A stretch of 7,384 nucleotides of DNA, from positions 1 through 7,384 of the forward strand of contig JAUHZL010000140.1 of the NCBI GenBank assembly GCA_030425945.1, in the 5' to 3' direction. The notes under the pieces were generated by a model, which saw only the letters and a list, made by a program, of their open reading frames with translations, was not told the origin of the DNA and made no database searches. Positions 1-5,242 of this stretch are shown piece by piece (the stretch's first letter is position 1; each line of letters begins with the position of its first letter). The translations under genes and the position numbers were made by a program. Source of the stretch: Alphaproteobacteria bacterium (lineage in GTDB: Bacteria; Pseudomonadota; Alphaproteobacteria; Rhodobacterales; Rhodobacteraceae).

Positions 1-227
1 AGCACGTTGGCGAGCACGCCGGTGCGGTAGATGCCGTCGGTGGTCGGGTCGTCCTCGGAGGCGTCGATCTGGCTGGACAGCAGGATCTGCGTGTCCTCGC
101 GCATCACCTCCTCCAAGGCCCGCACGGATTTCTCGCGGCCCACGAAGAGCGGCACGATCATGTGCGGGAACACCACGATATCGCGGAGCGGCAATACCGG
201 GTAGCTGGAGCGGCTGTGTTGGGTCAT
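1..227 (-). CDS. lon: Lon ATP-dependent protease, N-terminal fragment (gene continues past left edge)
   Basis: Only the first 75 codons are present, read leftward from the ATG at 227. The peptide opens MTQHSRSSYPVLPLRDIVVF and continues with a PHMIVPLFVGREKS segment. This is the signature start of the Lon N-terminal substrate-recognition (LAN) domain. Lon is a cytoplasmic AAA+ serine protease that degrades misfolded and selected regulatory proteins; its ATPase and Ser-Lys catalytic domains lie outside the window and cannot be checked. The start is well supported by an AAAAGGA ribosome site at 240-234, six bases before the ATG. The gene is transcribed divergently from the GSCFA gene at 518. 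Lon is a heat-shock gene in many proteobacteria, and a CTTGAA element upstream fits this, but heat control here is inferred. The family assignment is very secure despite the truncation. Confidence 0.96.
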   Translation of the reverse strand, partial: MTQHSRSSYPVLPLRDIVVFPHMIVPLFVGREKSVRALEEVMREDTQILLSSQIDASEDDPTTDGIYRTGVLANV

Positions 228-297
228 GTCACGTCCTTTTCTCGGGCGGCCGGGCACGTCCCTCTCCGGAGGCAACGCGGCCCGCCCCACGTCCGCC

Positions 298-329
298 AAT
301 ACTTGCGCCCGCCGCCGGGCAGATTCAAG
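298..329 (-). promoter_or_regulatory. candidate lon promoter (sigma-32-like or sigma-70)
   Basis: On the minus strand a CTTGAA hexamer (329-324) is followed by AAGTATT (304-298). Read as a housekeeping promoter, TTGAAT and AAGTAT are separated by 18 bases. The CTTGAA resembles the -35 of heat-shock (sigma-32) promoters, which would suit lon. It would give a leader of roughly 60 to 70 bases before the lon start. The -10 match is weak, and no alternative in the spacer looks better. Confidence 0.33.
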
Positions 330-375
330 CGCGACCGGGGTCGCGGCACCGGGACACGGATTATGGCTCAACATT

Positions 376-393
376 CGGGCGCATCGGGCGCAT
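376..393. repeat. perfect tandem 9-bp direct repeat in the lon/GSCFA spacer
   Basis: The unit CGGGCGCAT occurs twice with no gap (376-384 and 385-393). It lies in the 290-base divergent spacer between lon and the GSCFA gene, about 125 bases before the latter's start. It could be a pair of same-face protein sites or a chance slip repeat; nothing in the sequence decides. Apart from this repeat and the candidate lon promoter, I see nothing convincing in 228-517, and no clear promoter for the rightward gene. Confidence 0.6.
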
Positions 394-517
394 ACTGGTG
401 CCGAGGCAATCGCCGCGACAAGACCCGGCCAAGGGCAGCGCAGGCGGCATTTCGAGGCAGGTCAGGGCCGCGCCCCCCGCGCGCGTCCGGCAGAGCAGAA
501 GATGGGACAGGCATTTC

Positions 518-1852
518 ATGACACTCGAGCGGCTCCCCGCCCGCGACACGCTTGCGCGGCTTCGGGACAACAAGCATCGCATCTATCCCAGCGAGAAGCG
601 CGGCGCCGAGCGGCTGATGCCCTTCGCCCGCCCGGCGGTGAAGGCGGGCTTCCGGTTTGGGCCGGAGGCGAAGATCTTTGCCACGGGATCGTGCTTTGCC
701 CGCAACGTCGAGAAGTCGCTTCGCTTCATCGGGGCGAACGTGGTGTCTAGCCCGACCGACATCCCGGTGCCGTCGGGGGCGACGCAGGTCTTCCAGCTCT
801 ACAACAAGTACACCGTCCACTCGATCCTGAACGAGTTCCGCTGGGCGCTCGGCGGCGCCCCGGTCGATCACGCGGCCACGCTGATCGCGGACGCGCAGGG
901 CAATTACTACGACTTGCAGGTCGCGGCCTCGTCCGACATCACCGGCGACCGGGATACGATGACGGCCTTCCGCGCGGCCTACAACGCATCCTTCGCGCGG
1001 GCGGCCGAGGCCGACGTGGTGATCCTGACGCTGGGCCTCGTCGAGTGCTGGTACGACCTCGAGACCGGGCTTTACCTGAACATGGCGCCGCCGAAGCCGT
1101 TGCTCGACGCGCACCCCGACCGGTTCGAGTTCCGCCTGCTCGACCACGATGACGTCTACCGCGCGCTCTGCGACATCCATGCCCTGCTGACCGAGGGGCG
1201 GGCCGACCCGCCGCGCCTGCTGGTGACCGTCTCGCCGGTCGGCCTCGCGGCCACCTTCCGCGAGATGGACGTGCTGGTGGCCAACAGCTATTCGAAGTCG
1301 GTCCAGCGCGCCGCGGTCGAGGCGTTCGTCCTCAGCCACGACGCCAGCTACTTCCCGTCCTACGAGTACGTGACCCTGACCGACCGCAAGTTCGCCTGGG
1401 GCAACAAGGACTTTCGCCACGTCCGGCAGGAGACCGTGGACCGGATCATGGCCGACGTGCTGGAGGCCTATGTCGGCCCGTCGCCGGAACAGCGCCTGCT
1501 GCACGTCCGCGGCCACGCGCAGGCCCATTTCGACGCGGACGACCATGACACGGTGGCCGCGCTGATCGAGCCCTACCTCGCCGAGATGGGCGACGAGCCC
1601 GAACTCCTGTGGCTGCTGGCGCGGTCCGAGCGGGCGCGCGGCAACTGGGAGCGGTCGGTGGACGTGTGCCGCCGCCTGATCGCGCTCGAGCCCGAAGGCC
1701 TGCTGAAATCGGCCGGGCGCACCGCGCTCAACACGCTGGCGATGATCCTGAAGAAGGGCGACGACAGCGCCGCGCCGCAGTTGGCCGAGATGGCCGACTG
1801 GTATCGCGCGCAATTCCCCGAGGATGCCGACTTCGTGAAGAAGTTCGCCTGA
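518..1852 (+). CDS. GSCFA-domain protein (SGNH-hydrolase-like) with TPR-like C-terminal tail
   Basis: This 444-residue protein carries the motif that names the GSCFA family at residues 57-61 (context ATGSCFARNVEKS). Further family blocks follow: TLGLVECW (171-178), TVSPVGLAATF (237-247), NSYSKS (256-261), YFPSYEY (278-284), and a D-x-x-H pair at D298/H301 that resembles the catalytic Asp/His block of SGNH/GDSL hydrolases. The family is poorly characterised; an esterase-type role on surface glycans is inference. Residues 361-394 fit a TPR unit (G375, W377, S380, A389, P392), and a second helical pair follows to about 436. No signal peptide or membrane segment is visible, so the protein looks cytoplasmic. 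The ATG at 518 is preferred over an in-frame GTG at 398: the extra 40 residues are Arg/Pro-rich and unlike the family, and a weak AGG lies six bases before 518. It converges on tgt with a 7-base gap and no visible terminator. Confidence 0.9.
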   Translation: MTLERLPARDTLARLRDNKHRIYPSEKRGAERLMPFARPAVKAGFRFGPEAKIFATGSCFARNVEKSLRFIGANVVSSPTDIPVPSGATQVFQLYNKYTVHSILNEFRWALGGAPVDHAATLIADAQGNYYDLQVAASSDITGDRDTMTAFRAAYNASFARAAEADVVILTLGLVECWYDLETGLYLNMAPPKPLLDAHPDRFEFRLLDHDDVYRALCDIHALLTEGRADPPRLLVTVSPVGLAATFREMDVLVANSYSKSVQRAAVEAFVLSHDASYFPSYEYVTLTDRKFAWGNKDFRHVRQETVDRIMADVLEAYVGPSPEQRLLHVRGHAQAHFDADDHDTVAALIEPYLAEMGDEPELLWLLARSERARGNWERSVDVCRRLIALEPEGLLKSAGRTALNTLAMILKKGDDSAAPQLAEMADWYRAQFPEDADFVKKFA

Positions 1853-1859
1853 GACCGGC

Positions 1860-2990
1860 TCAGAGCGGCGGGATGTCTCCTTCGGCCCGCGTCGCGTGGA
1901 ACCGCGCGACGAAGGCCGGCAGGTCCCCCGCCGCGATGGCGTCGCGCAGCCCCTGCATCAACTGCTGGTAGTAGTGCAGGTTGTGCCAGGTCAGCAGCAT
2001 CGAGCCGAGGATTTCCTGCGCCCGGATCAGGTGGTGCAGGTAGGCCCGCGAATAGCTGCGGCAGGCGGGACAGGTGCAGCCCTCGTCCAGCGGGCGCGGG
2101 TCCTCGGCGTGGCGGGCGTTCTTCAGGTTGACCGCGCCGCGCGGCGTGAAGGCCTGCCCGGTGCGCCCGGACCGCGAGGGCAACACGCAGTCGAACATGT
2201 CGATGCCGCGTTCCACGGCGCCCACGATGTCGTCGGGCTTGCCGACCCCCATCAGGTAGCGCGGCTTGTCCTCGGGCAGCTGGCCCGGCGCGTAGTCGAG
2301 CACGCCGAACATCGCCGCCTGCCCCTCGCCCACCGCGAGGCCGCCGACCGCGTAGCCGTCGAAGCCGATCCCGGTCAGGGCCTTGGCGCTTTCGGCGCGC
2401 AGGTCCTGCTCCAGCCCGCCCTGCTGGATGCCGAAGAGCGCATGTCCCGGCCGGTCCCCGAAGGCCTCGCGCGAGCGCGCGGCCCAGCGCATCGACAGCC
2501 GCATCGACTGCTCGATCCGGGCGCGGTCGGCGGGCAATGCCGGGCACTCGTCGAAGCACATCACGATGTCCGAGCCGAGCAGCTTCTGGATCTCCATCGA
2601 GCGTTCCGGCGACAGCATGTGTTTCGAGCCGTCGATGTGGCTGCGGAAGGTCACGCCGTCCTCGGTCAGCTTGCGCAGCTCGGCGAGGCTCATCACCTGG
2701 AAGCCGCCCGAATCCGTCAGGATCGGCCGGTCCCAGTTCATGAAGCGGTGCAGACCGCCCAGCCGGGCGATCCGCTCGGCCGTCGGGCGCAGCATCAGGT
2801 GGTAGGTGTTGCCCAGCAGGATGTCGGCCCCGGTCTCGCGGACGCTCTCGGGGCGCATCGCCTTGACCGTCGCCGCCGTGCCGACCGGCATGAAGGCGGG
2901 CGTGCGGATCTCGCCGCGCGGGGTCGAGATGACACCGGTGCGGGCACGGCCACAGGTGGCGGCAAGGGTGAAGCTGAAACGCGCGGTCAT
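1860..2990 (-). CDS. tgt: tRNA-guanine transglycosylase (queuine tRNA-ribosyltransferase)
   Basis: This is a full-length bacterial Tgt of 376 residues. The enzyme swaps the wobble guanine-34 of tRNAs with GUN anticodons (Asp, Asn, His, Tyr) for preQ1, a step of queuosine synthesis in the cytoplasm. Visible hallmarks are DSGGFQ (93-98) with the general acid/base D93, FDECP (146-150), GGLAVGE (216-222), and FDCVLPSR (266-273) with the nucleophile D267. The zinc site is complete: C305, C307, C310 and H336. An AAAGG ribosome site lies eight bases before the ATG at 2990. The usual partner queA is not adjacent: the gene ends 7 bases from the convergent GSCFA gene, and upstream is the divergent sufT-like gene. 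All catalytic residues are present, so it should be active. Confidence 0.98.
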   Translation of the reverse strand: MTARFSFTLAATCGRARTGVISTPRGEIRTPAFMPVGTAATVKAMRPESVRETGADILLGNTYHLMLRPTAERIARLGGLHRFMNWDRPILTDSGGFQVMSLAELRKLTEDGVTFRSHIDGSKHMLSPERSMEIQKLLGSDIVMCFDECPALPADRARIEQSMRLSMRWAARSREAFGDRPGHALFGIQQGGLEQDLRAESAKALTGIGFDGYAVGGLAVGEGQAAMFGVLDYAPGQLPEDKPRYLMGVGKPDDIVGAVERGIDMFDCVLPSRSGRTGQAFTPRGAVNLKNARHAEDPRPLDEGCTCPACRSYSRAYLHHLIRAQEILGSMLLTWHNLHYYQQLMQGLRDAIAAGDLPAFVARFHATRAEGDIPPL

Positions 2991-3017
2991 GGGACGGGCC
3001 TTTGCGGGAACCTCCCC

Positions 3018-3045
3018 CTTCTAGGGATTTTGCGCGCCCCGTCCA
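3018..3045 (-). promoter_or_regulatory. candidate tgt promoter
   Basis: On the minus strand TGGACG (3045-3040) and TAGAAG (3023-3018) are separated by 16 bases, each matching four of six housekeeping consensus positions. Transcription would start near 3011, giving a leader of about 20 bases that includes the AAAGG ribosome site of tgt. The position is sensible and the match moderate. Confidence 0.4.
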
Positions 3046-3079
3046 GCCACGCACGGAAAGCGCCGCGGCGCACTGGACG
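3040..3079. repeat. inverted repeat CGTCCAG / CTGGACG in the tgt-sufT divergent region
   Basis: Arms at 3040-3046 and 3073-3079 are perfect 7-bp reverse complements separated by 26 bases. Each arm contains the proposed -35 element of one of the two divergent promoters, so the region reads as a near mirror image. A separate perfect 12-bp palindrome (GCGCCGCGGCGC, 3060-3071) lies between the arms but is off-centre. These could be shared -35 boxes, regulator sites, or coincidence in GC-rich DNA. Confidence 0.5.
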
Positions 3080-3102
3080 AAGCCCGGGCTATTCCTTATG
3101 TA
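3074..3102 (+). promoter_or_regulatory. candidate promoter of the sufT-like gene
   Basis: TGGACG (3074-3079) is followed after 17 bases by TATGTA (3097-3102); the overlapping TGTAAT (3099-3104) is a closer -10 match but needs a 19-base spacer. The AT-rich patch around 3091-3105 stands out in this GC-rich region. The start point would be near 3109, leaving a leader of about 20 bases before the ATG at 3132. Confidence 0.4.
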
Positions 3103-3131
3103 ATCGCTCAACAAAGCCTGCGAGGTCCGCC

Positions 3132-3494
3132 ATGCCGAACGATGCCACGCCGATGGAAGGCGCGCCGCTGATCAAGCCCTCGACCACCGACCACCCGCTC
3201 TACGACACCGTCGTCGAGGCCTGCCGCACCGTCTATGACCCGGAAATCCCGGTGAACATCTACGACCTGGGGCTGGTCTACACGATCGACATCACGCCGG
3301 AGGCCGAGGTCAACGTGGTGATGACCCTGACCGCGCCGGGCTGCCCCGTCGCGGGCGAGATGCCGGGCTGGGTCGCCGACGCCGTCGAGCCGCTGCCGGG
3401 CGTCAAGCAGGTGAACGTCGAGATCACCTGGGACCCGCCCTGGGGCATGGACATGATGTCCGACGAGGCCAAGCTGGAACTCGGCTTCATGTGA
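3132..3494 (+). CDS. sufT: SufT-like iron-sulfur cluster assembly protein (DUF59/MIP18 family)
   Basis: This 120-residue cytoplasmic protein is almost entirely one DUF59/MIP18 domain. Key blocks are YDPEIPVNIYDLGLVY (35-50), MTLTAPGCP (64-72) with the conserved cysteine C71, and a C-terminal TWDPPWGMDMMSDEAKLELG segment (99-118) typical of SufT-type members. SufT-like proteins help mature or deliver Fe-S clusters to client enzymes, especially when iron is short; the precise step is not settled. The ATG at 3132 is preferred because GAGG lies six bases upstream and the product then matches family length. The same frame stays open far upstream, but that stretch is antisense to tgt and not coding. 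No other suf gene is adjacent; an IscA-type carrier lies about 940 bases downstream. A GC hairpin just after the stop suggests that transcription ends here. Confidence 0.93.
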   Translation: MPNDATPMEGAPLIKPSTTDHPLYDTVVEACRTVYDPEIPVNIYDLGLVYTIDITPEAEVNVVMTLTAPGCPVAGEMPGWVADAVEPLPGVKQVNVEITWDPPWGMDMMSDEAKLELGFM

Positions 3495-3498
3495 TCCG

Positions 3499-3519
3499 GG
3501 CGGGGTCCGCCCCGCCTTT
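3499..3519 (+). terminator. probable intrinsic terminator after sufT
   Basis: A 7-bp all-GC stem (GGCGGGG at 3499-3505 with CCCCGCC at 3510-3516) closes a TCCG tetraloop and is followed by TTTC. It begins four bases after the sufT stop codon. The hairpin is strong, but the T run is only three bases, so termination may be partial. Its position argues against translation of the next gene starting at the GTG that overlaps the sufT stop. Confidence 0.6.
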
Positions 3520-3598
3520 CGGTCGGATGGTGCGGCCCGGGGATTTCTGCGACGGATTCGGGGCCGGAGGGCGTGCGACGCGCTCCAGACACCGATCC

Positions 3599-4366
3599 GT
3601 GAGCCGCATCTTGAACCTCGTTCGCAACGCCCGAGTCCGTCAGCGCATCAAGCAGGCCTATCTGGTCCAGCACCCTACGGGGCTGCTGATGGACTGGAGC
3701 CGCGAGGTGCATTTCCTGCACATCGGCAAATGCGCCGGCAGCCAGATCCGGGCCGTGATCGCCCGTCTGAGCGCAGACCCCGAGCTTCCGATCCGGGCCC
3801 ACGGGCACGCGATCAAGCTGCACCACCTTCCGGGGCGCCCGCGGTATTTCTTCTCGATCCGGAAACCCGAGGCGCGGTTCGTCTCGGCCTTCTACTCGCG
3901 CAAGAACCAGGGCCTGCCCCTGCGGCTGCATCCGTGGCACGGGCCGGAAACCGTGGCCTTCGGGCGGTTTCAGCACGCCAACGACCTCGCCGAGGCCCTG
4001 TTCGCCCCCGGGGCGGACGGCGCGGCCGCGTTGCAGGCGATGAAGGCGATCCATCACCTGAACGACGACCAGATCGACTGGTTCCTGATGCGGGCCGACC
4101 TTTTCGGGGCCTATGCCCCGCTGGCGATCCTGCGGCAGGAACATCTGCAGGCCGACCTGGGCGCGCTGCTCGTCAGGCTCGGGGTGCCCGACCGGGCCGA
4201 GGCGCTGCTGGCCGACACCGGCGAGATGCGGAACGCCACCGACGGGATGGACAAGCCGCCGCTCAGCCCGCTCGCCCGCGAGAACCTCGCCCGCTGGTAC
4301 GCGCAGGACAGCGCCTTCTATGCCGTCTGCGAGCACTGGATCGCCGAGCGTCAGGCGATGGCCTGA
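3599..4366 (+). CDS. sulfotransferase-like protein (PAPS-dependent fold), start uncertain
   Basis: About 255 residues from the chosen GTG. FLHIGKCAG (39-47) matches the 5'-phosphosulfate-binding loop of sulfotransferases. IRKPEARFVSAFYSR (87-101) matches the 3'-phosphate-binding signature, with R88 and S96 as the expected contacts. Such enzymes move sulfate from PAPS to sugars or other acceptors; the acceptor here is unknown. No signal peptide or membrane helix is visible. Start choice: GTG 3491 overlaps the sufT stop (GTGA) but would place the hairpin at 3499-3519 inside the gene. ATG 3527 would add residues using codons rare elsewhere here (GGA, AGA, CGA). GTG 3599, TTG 3611 or ATG 3689 all keep the binding loop, and none has a good ribosome site. 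The gene sits between two iron-sulfur assembly genes without an obvious link to them and may be an accessory insertion. Family call fairly sure, function not. Confidence 0.8.
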   Translation: MSRILNLVRNARVRQRIKQAYLVQHPTGLLMDWSREVHFLHIGKCAGSQIRAVIARLSADPELPIRAHGHAIKLHHLPGRPRYFFSIRKPEARFVSAFYSRKNQGLPLRLHPWHGPETVAFGRFQHANDLAEALFAPGADGAAALQAMKAIHHLNDDQIDWFLMRADLFGAYAPLAILRQEHLQADLGALLVRLGVPDRAEALLADTGEMRNATDGMDKPPLSPLARENLARWYAQDSAFYAVCEHWIAERQAMA

Positions 4367-4377
4367 CGGCCCGGCCC

Positions 4378-4406
4378 TTGAGACGGGGACCAAGATACCC
4401 TAGTTT
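4378..4406 (+). promoter_or_regulatory. candidate promoter of the iscA-tfoX operon
   Basis: TTGAGA (4378-4383, five of six consensus) and TAGTTT (4401-4406) are separated by 17 bases. The -10 is weak, but this 69-base gap is clearly more AT-rich than its surroundings. The start point would fall at about 4412, inside the inverted repeat described next. Its presence argues that iscA is transcribed independently of the sulfotransferase gene. Confidence 0.45.
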
Positions 4407-4411
4407 CGAGG

Positions 4412-4425
4412 TCAGGATTACCTGA
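4412..4425 (+). promoter_or_regulatory. inverted repeat at the iscA transcription/translation start
   Basis: TCAGG and CCTGA are perfect 5-bp arms around an ATTA spacer. The right arm overlaps the first two bases of the GAGGAG ribosome site (4424-4429). It could act as an operator over the transcription start or as a small leader hairpin limiting ribosome access. Iron-sulfur assembly genes are often controlled by IscR- or RirA-type regulators, but this repeat does not obviously match sites I know for them. Confidence 0.4.
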
Positions 4426-4435
4426 GGAGCATCCC

Positions 4436-4822
4436 ATGTTCGGCATCCCCGGCAAGCAGGCCGTCAGCATGACCCCCGCCGCCGCCGCCCATATCCGCAA
4501 GCTGATGGAGCGGGACGGGCACCAGGGGCTGCGCATCGGCGTCAAGAAGGGCGGCTGCGCGGGCATGGAATACACCATGGAATACGCCGCCGAGGTCAAC
4601 CCGATGGACGAGATCGTCGAACAGGACGGCGCGCGGGTGATGATCGCGCCGATGGCGCAGATGTTCCTGTTCCGGACCGAGATCGACTACGAGACCAGCC
4701 TGCTCGAGTCGGGCTTCAAGTTCCGCAACCCGAACGTGGCCGATGCCTGCGGCTGCGGCGAGTCGATCAAGTTCAAGGACGTGGCCGAGCTGGAAGCCGA
4801 ACGCGCGGCCGCGCAGGGGTGA
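4436..4822 (+). CDS. A-type iron-sulfur carrier (HesB/IscA/SufA family)
   Basis: This 128-residue protein has the HesB/IscA fold with all three cluster-binding cysteines: C41 in KKGGCAGMEY and C105/C107 in ACGCGESI near the C-terminus. A-type carriers accept Fe-S clusters from a scaffold such as SufBCD or IscU and pass them to client proteins in the cytoplasm. Whether this one is closer to SufA, IscA or ErpA cannot be decided by eye, so no symbol is given. The start is firm: GAGGAG lies six bases before the ATG, and the preceding gap holds a candidate promoter and an inverted repeat. The stop overlaps the start of the TfoX-domain gene by four bases. A second maturation factor, the SufT-like gene, lies about 940 bases upstream. 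Confidence 0.95.
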   Translation: MFGIPGKQAVSMTPAAAAHIRKLMERDGHQGLRIGVKKGGCAGMEYTMEYAAEVNPMDEIVEQDGARVMIAPMAQMFLFRTEIDYETSLLESGFKFRNPNVADACGCGESIKFKDVAELEAERAAAQG

Positions 4823-5145
4823 GCGTCTCGGCCGAGGCGATCGATGCCGCGCGGGATCTGTTTTCCGGGCTGGGCGAGATCACCACGCGGCGCATGATGG
4901 GCGGTCTCTGCCTCTATCACCGGGGGACGATCTTCGCGATCCTGCATCCCGACGGCGGCCTGATGCTGAAGGGCGCGGGCGCCTTCCGGGACGAGCTCGA
5001 GGCCGCCGGGTGCACCCGCTGGACCTATGCCCGCGAGGGGCGCGACACCGTCACCGCGATGCCCTACTGGTCCCTGCCCGAGGGGGCCGAGGACGATCCG
5101 GACCTCGCCTGTGCCTGGGCCCGGCGGGCGCTCGATCACCTGTGA
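4819..5145 (+). CDS. TfoX N-terminal domain protein
   Basis: This 108-residue protein matches the TfoX/Sxy N-terminal domain. The clearest block is LFSGLGEITTRRMMGGLCLY (residues 14-33), followed by a FAILHPDGGLMLKG strand segment and a Gly-Cys-Thr-Arg-Trp stretch near 64-68. TfoX/Sxy of gamma-proteobacteria activates competence genes together with CRP, but that protein also has a C-terminal domain missing here. Stand-alone N-domain proteins are common and mostly of unknown role, so a competence function should not be assumed. Translation starts at a GTG whose last two bases form part of the iscA stop (GTGA). The only purine run, AGGG, abuts the start codon, so expression probably depends on ribosomes finishing iscA. 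The final residues are DHL before the TGA at 5143. Confidence 0.9.
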   Translation: MSVSAEAIDAARDLFSGLGEITTRRMMGGLCLYHRGTIFAILHPDGGLMLKGAGAFRDELEAAGCTRWTYAREGRDTVTAMPYWSLPEGAEDDPDLACAWARRALDHL

Positions 5146-5149
5146 TCCG

Positions 5150-5167
5150 CGCCGGACCGGCCCGGCG
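5150..5167 (+). other. weak hairpin after the tfoX-domain gene
   Basis: CGCCGG (5150-5155) pairs with CCGGCG (5162-5167) around a six-base loop, four bases after the stop codon. There is no T run after it (GGGTACG follows), so it is not a standard intrinsic terminator. It may end transcription inefficiently, protect the 3' end, or be incidental in such GC-rich DNA. Confidence 0.3.
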
Positions 5168-5186
5168 GGGTACGCGGGGGCAAGCC

Positions 5187-5215
5187 TTGACCGCTGCCTG
5201 CCGCCTTGCGATGCA
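5187..5215 (+). promoter_or_regulatory. candidate tpiA promoter (strong -35, weak -10)
   Basis: TTGACC (5187-5192) matches five of six -35 positions and sits inside CCTTGACC, a form common in alphaproteobacterial promoters. Seventeen bases on, GATGCA (5210-5215) is a poor -10. The start would be near 5222, with a leader of about 20 bases before the tpiA ATG. Confidence 0.4.
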
Positions 5216-5242
5216 GGGGAGACATGACAGGGAGGACAGCGG

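Noticed and set aside
368..1813. Long open frame on the minus strand opposite the GSCFA gene (about 481 codons)
   Set aside because: Its product is Arg/His/Gly/Val-rich without recognisable domains, and it is the codon-bias shadow of a clearly conserved gene on the plus strand.
1573..3114. Second minus-strand frame overlapping tgt and extending upstream of its start
   Set aside because: It is low-complexity Arg/Ala-rich sequence in a different frame from Tgt, typical of high-GC shadow frames.
1896..3494. A plus-strand frame running through the antisense of tgt and into sufT, which could be read as a 532-residue fusion
   Set aside because: Only the last 120 residues resemble a protein family. 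The rest is antisense to a fully conserved Tgt, and a good ribosome site marks the sufT start at 3132.
4357..4377. GGCC-rich inverted elements around the sulfotransferase stop as a terminator
   Set aside because: The stem is only about four base pairs and no T run follows.
3278..4393. Minus-strand frame opposite sufT and the sulfotransferase gene
   Set aside because: No domain is recognisable, and both plus-strand genes have clear family motifs.
4819..5145. Calling the TfoX-domain gene a competence regulator
   Set aside because: Only the N-terminal domain is present and no competence genes are nearby, so the name would overstate what is known.
5224..5242. ATG at 5224 as an alternative tpiA start
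   Set aside because: It is out of frame with tpiA; the ATG at 5243 has a well-spaced GGGAGG and gives the standard N-terminus.
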